Assembly (NCBI GenBank): GCA_034440515.1
Contig: JAWXCF010000035.1
Span: forward strand, 1 to 20,006
Direction: 5' to 3'
From: JAWXCF01 sp034440515
Lineage (GTDB): Bacteria; Bacteroidota; Bacteroidia; CAILMK01
DNA: 20,006 nt
Shown here: positions 17,099-20,006 of the stretch, piece after piece
Layout of the letters: every line of letters begins with the position of its first letter
Position numbering within the stretch: the first letter of the stretch is position 1
Notes under the pieces: generated by a model
Told to the model about the DNA's origin: nothing
What the model saw: only the letters and a program-made list of their open reading frames with translations
The model's database searches: none
Program-made: the position numbers and the translations under genes

Positions 17099-18440
17099 TT
17101 TTTTGATTTCCTGATAAGTAATATTCTGGTGGAAAACCATTAATGTTTCTCCATAATTCATACCAAATGGGAACATCTTTCAATAGTGCGATACCTGATG
17201 CCGCAGTTCCTATCTTCAGCTCCATAGGCCAAGGCTTATCATTGGAGGTTTCTGCTATTAGCACTCTAAATTTTCCATTATCGCTAACGGCACTTTCTAT
17301 AGCCACAACTTGTCCACCAAATGTTCCGATAGAAGCCTCTGGCCACCCACTAAAAATTATAGCTGGGAATCCATCGAATATAAATCTGACGCTATTGCCT
17401 AAATGTAGCAGGGGCATATCCACTGGCTTTATAAACATTTCTACAGCGTGCTGCACTTTATCTGGCACTATGGCAACTATTTTATCACCTTCCTTTACCA
17501 TTTCATTTATCCCTGCCTTTATGGCATCAATAACTTGTCCATTCTGTGGAGCTAATAAATAGTATTGACCTGCCCTGATTTGGTAATTGCTATATTGGTT
17601 AGTCAATTTTGATATTTCACCTTGGCTGTTTGCAATTTCGCTTTCAGCAGCTGCCTTTTCACCCATCAGTTTAAATATTTTCTCATCATATTCTTGTTCT
17701 ACTTGTCTTAATTCAATTTTGGCATTTAGCAACTCTGATTTAGAGTTAATCCATTTGCTTTGAGTAGAGGTCTTTTTAGCTAGAGTAGATTGCATATATT
17801 GATTACGCTTCTCTAAGTCCACTTGGCTAACTAAGCCACTGTCTTTCATAATTATCTGTCGGCGATATTGTTCCTTAGCAATGTTATAATCATTTACAGA
17901 AGAAACGTAGTCTGCACTGTCACCTATTATTTTCAATCTACCTTGATATATTTTATTATCAAGTTGCCTCATTTTTAGTGTCTGTATATCTTCCAAAGTC
18001 TCTATTTGGTTTTCAGTACTTGCCACTTTATTTCTATAGGACTCTAGCCCGCTGTTTTTTGCTACTATTTGTTCTTTGGTTCGCTCTATTAGTTTTGGGT
18101 CAAGGTAATTGTCTTTTACCTCAGCCAGTTGCACTATAGTATCCCCTTTTAATACTCTGTCACCTTCCTTCACATACCATTTTACTATTTTACCAGGTAT
18201 AATAGCATTCATTTCTTGCGGCCTATGTTCTTGCCTACGAGTAGTAACTATACCCCTGCCCGTAATATTTTGGGTCCAAGGCAGGAAAAGTATAATTAAA
18301 AAGAGTATAAAAGTACCTATAATCCAATATCTAGTAGTATCACGACGGTCTGTACCATATATTTTATAAAAAGCACTGCTGTGTTTTATTACATTCTGCT
18401 CGCTCTCAGACTTCGACTTAAGTTGTTCAGGTATTTGCAT
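17076..18440 (-). CDS. HlyD-family periplasmic adaptor (membrane fusion protein)
   Basis: The 454-residue protein has a cytoplasmic tail (1-37), one membrane helix (about 38-54) and a lipoyl-like half-motif (about 75-105, with PGKIVKWYVKEGDRVLKGD). A long coiled coil (about 115-285) follows, then the second lipoyl half (about 290-325, with LAPQNGQVIDAI and VKEGDKIVAIVP) and a beta-barrel domain to about 400. This is the usual adaptor layout that joins an inner-membrane transporter to a TolC channel. The C-terminal 40 residues (KDVPIWYELWRNINGFPPEYY) are an extra tail with no second membrane helix. The start lies one base after the stop of the ABC-like gene. Its 3' end overlaps the TolC-family start. 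Confidence 0.9.
   Translation of the reverse strand: MQIPEQLKSKSESEQNVIKHSSAFYKIYGTDRRDTTRYWIIGTFILFLIILFLPWTQNITGRGIVTTRRQEHRPQEMNAIIPGKIVKWYVKEGDRVLKGDTIVQLAEVKDNYLDPKLIERTKEQIVAKNSGLESYRNKVASTENQIETLEDIQTLKMRQLDNKIYQGRLKIIGDSADYVSSVNDYNIAKEQYRRQIIMKDSGLVSQVDLEKRNQYMQSTLAKKTSTQSKWINSKSELLNAKIELRQVEQEYDEKIFKLMGEKAAAESEIANSQGEISKLTNQYSNYQIRAGQYYLLAPQNGQVIDAIKAGINEMVKEGDKIVAIVPDKVQHAVEMFIKPVDMPLLHLGNSVRFIFDGFPAIIFSGWPEASIGTFGGQVVAIESAVSDNGKFRVLIAETSNDKPWPMELKIGTAASGIALLKDVPIWYELWRNINGFPPEYYLSGNQKNDKKTKK
17106..17112 (-). promoter_or_regulatory. Ribosome-binding site fixing the TolC-family start
   Basis: AGGAAAT on the minus strand lies 7 nt before the ATG at 17098, within the last codons of the HlyD gene. 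It supports that ATG over the longer in-frame start at 17176. Confidence 0.6.
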
Positions 18441-18441
18441 T

Positions 18442-20006
18442 TTAGTTATGGAATGTTTCTTTAATTCCTAATTTAGATATTTCTAATTTTCTTTTTGCTT
18501 GTTTTAGGGCAAATGCGTTGTCGCTTCTAAGTATGATAATCGAATCTTTACATTCAGTTTCAAAGTATTCATTTAGATTAACTATCACCTCTCTCTCAAT
18601 TCCAAAATAAGGATCATCCAGTACTATTAGCTTTGGTTTGTTAAGTAAAGCCCTCATTATTAATATCTTTCTAATGAAATTATAAGGTAAATTATCACCA
18701 GAAGGGTTTATATGCAACAACAGTCCATCATCACTTTCTTCTATAAGAGTGTCTAAATTGAGTATCAGGATTAGTCTATTGAATAAATTCTTATCGTAAT
18801 TGTGATGAAACATTGTTATGTTTTCTAACAAAGTTCCTTCAAATAGTTTGCTACTTCTTAGCAATTCGCCAATATGGCTTCTCAATGTAGGCAAGTAGTA
18901 TTGCTCTACAGCGATATTGTTAATTACATAGGCAAACTCGTCAGAGGATATTGCAGCAGTACTTACATTTTGCATAAATCGCATTAATGCAGGATAATCA
19001 TCACCGTGTACTAAAATTCTGTCCCCCGCTTTCATTTCTACTCTTAATTCTCGCTCTTCATTAACTAAGGGAGTATTTATTTTGCTACTAAGTTTAATGT
19101 GTAGTATATCATTTTCAGACATTATTTGCTCTCCTTTGGGTTCGCTAGGTAATTCTATTAATTTATCTAGTTTTTCTAAACTGGTAATTACATCATAAAC
19201 CTTATCTAGGTTGGCTATAAGTTTTTCTACAGAGTTAATTACCATAATGATAACAATCTCAGTAGCTATAAATTGACCAATATTTATGGATTGACTTATT
19301 AAAAGACTTGCTCCTATTATTAGCATTGCTGCTGTAAGAATTACCTTAAATACTATAAGCGACCAGTATTGAATTATTAAAACTTTAAAATGTTCAGTTC
19401 TATAGTGCACATACCCACTAACTTTTTCATCTGCTACTTTTAGGTGAAAATTCTTATCTACTCGAAACTTAAATGGAACTACATTTCTAGCTATATCCTC
19501 TAGCCAAAAGGCTACCTTATATTTATAATCACTTTCTGCTAAACTGGTCGTTAAACCACGCTTACCTGTAATTCTAATAATGAAATAAAGAACTATGCAT
19601 AATACAAGTCCAAAACCTATAAATACAGGGTTGTAAAATGATAATAGAACTAGCCCAAAAACAATTTGAATTGTTGCAACTGGTACATCTAGCAATAATT
19701 TTGCTATACCCTTTTGCAAAGAAATAGTATCAAAAAATCTATTTACCGTTTCAGGTAAAAAATACTTCTTGGTTTTTCTTATGTCAATATTGGGCAATTT
19801 ACTTGCATATAATACAGCATATCGCACAAAGATTTTTTGCTCAATCCGTTCAATGAATTTCATTTGATTTACTTGAACAAATCCATTTATCATAACAGCA
19901 ATTATTACAAATGCGATAAGTAGGACTAAAGAAGTAGATATAGCAACGCCAACTACTAGACTAATAATACTTTGAATTCCAAGGGGAATTACCAATTGTA
20001 TTAATC
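18442..20006 (-). CDS. ABC exporter-like protein with degenerate nucleotide-binding domain, N-terminus cut by window edge
   Basis: The frame is open to the right edge; the TTG at 19995 is probably an internal leucine codon, so the true start lies outside. The visible N-terminal 280 residues form a type 1 ABC exporter membrane domain with about five helices, and the first helix is probably missing. The domain from about 297 follows the ABC fold in outline (LRSHIGELLRSSKLFEGTLLENI resembles the region around the Q-loop), but the catalytic motifs are lost. The Walker A region reads VHGDDYPALM without the lysine. The Q-loop glutamine position is R380, and the signature region reads PSGDNLPYN instead of LSGGQ. 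Walker B is LIVLDD with D461 in place of the catalytic glutamate, and the switch histidine position is S491 or R490. It should not hydrolyse ATP in the usual way. It is one base upstream of the HlyD gene and shares an operon with the TolC-family and lipB genes. Confidence 0.85.
   Translation of the reverse strand, partial: LIQLVIPLGIQSIISLVVGVAISTSLVLLIAFVIIAVMINGFVQVNQMKFIERIEQKIFVRYAVLYASKLPNIDIRKTKKYFLPETVNRFFDTISLQKGIAKLLLDVPVATIQIVFGLVLLSFYNPVFIGFGLVLCIVLYFIIRITGKRGLTTSLAESDYKYKVAFWLEDIARNVVPFKFRVDKNFHLKVADEKVSGYVHYRTEHFKVLIIQYWSLIVFKVILTAAMLIIGASLLISQSINIGQFIATEIVIIMVINSVEKLIANLDKVYDVITSLEKLDKLIELPSEPKGEQIMSENDILHIKLSSKINTPLVNEERELRVEMKAGDRILVHGDDYPALMRFMQNVSTAAISSDEFAYVINNIAVEQYYLPTLRSHIGELLRSSKLFEGTLLENITMFHHNYDKNLFNRLILILNLDTLIEESDDGLLLHINPSGDNLPYNFIRKILIMRALLNKPKLIVLDDPYFGIEREVIVNLNEYFETECKDSIIILRSDNAFALKQAKRKLEISKLGIKETFHN

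Noticed and set aside
17099..17176. 26-codon N-terminal extension of the TolC-family protein
   Set aside because: It precedes a complete classical signal peptide and overlaps the HlyD gene further; the ATG at 17098 has a ribosome-binding site.
17143..17562. Plus-strand open frame of 139 codons antisense to the HlyD gene
   Set aside because: It lies wholly inside a well-supported coding region on the other strand and shows no recognisable domain or start context.

Overview
The window looks like chromosomal DNA from an AT-rich member of the Bacteroidota. The evidence is a large surface protein ending in a type IX secretion (Por/T9SS) type A sorting domain, a promoter matching the phylum's TAnnTTTG element, mostly weak Shine-Dalgarno sites, a Bacteroidota-type DEDDy exonuclease and a lemA-TPM-TPM operon. 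The genus cannot be read from the sequence; a Chitinophagales or Sphingobacteriales-like lineage is a guess.

Layout. Positions 1-1990 (minus) hold two overlapping genes for secreted proteins of unknown function; the first is cut by the left edge. 2061-2843 (minus) is a 3'-5' exonuclease-like protein. 2900-6877 (minus) is a 1325-residue modular surface protein with GEVED, PKD-like, CUB-like and five Ig-like repeats plus a T9SS signal. It diverges from an RluD-type pseudouridine synthase (6976-8028, plus). 8134-9308 (minus) holds a small exported protein with a phage tail-collar-like domain and an unrecognised 175-residue protein, separated by a strong hairpin-plus-T-tract. 9470-12945 (plus) holds a 504-residue helical protein of unknown function and an SF1 helicase of the Upf1/IGHMBP2-like group. 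12988-14851 (minus) is lemA followed by two TPM-domain genes. 14986-20006 (minus) is a compact operon: ABC-exporter-like protein (cut by the right edge), HlyD-type adaptor, TolC-type channel, and lipB.

How the genes relate. ABC-like protein, adaptor and TolC protein have the composition of a type I secretion or tripartite efflux system. However, the nucleotide-binding domain of the ABC-like protein has lost nearly all its ATPase motifs, so it should either pair with an active ABC half encoded beyond the right edge or work without hydrolysing ATP. lipB (lipoate attachment) follows one base after the TolC gene and is probably co-transcribed. The LemA/TPM genes are a typical envelope-associated trio. 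The remaining genes are housekeeping (rluD, helicase, exonuclease) or lineage-specific.

The most promising unexplained points are the pseudo-ATPase exporter, the attenuator-like hairpin before the exported collar-domain gene, and the 26-bp palindrome in the divergent region at 9309-9469. No tRNA, rRNA, CRISPR array, IS element or integrase was seen. No gene-free stretch exceeds 300 bases.
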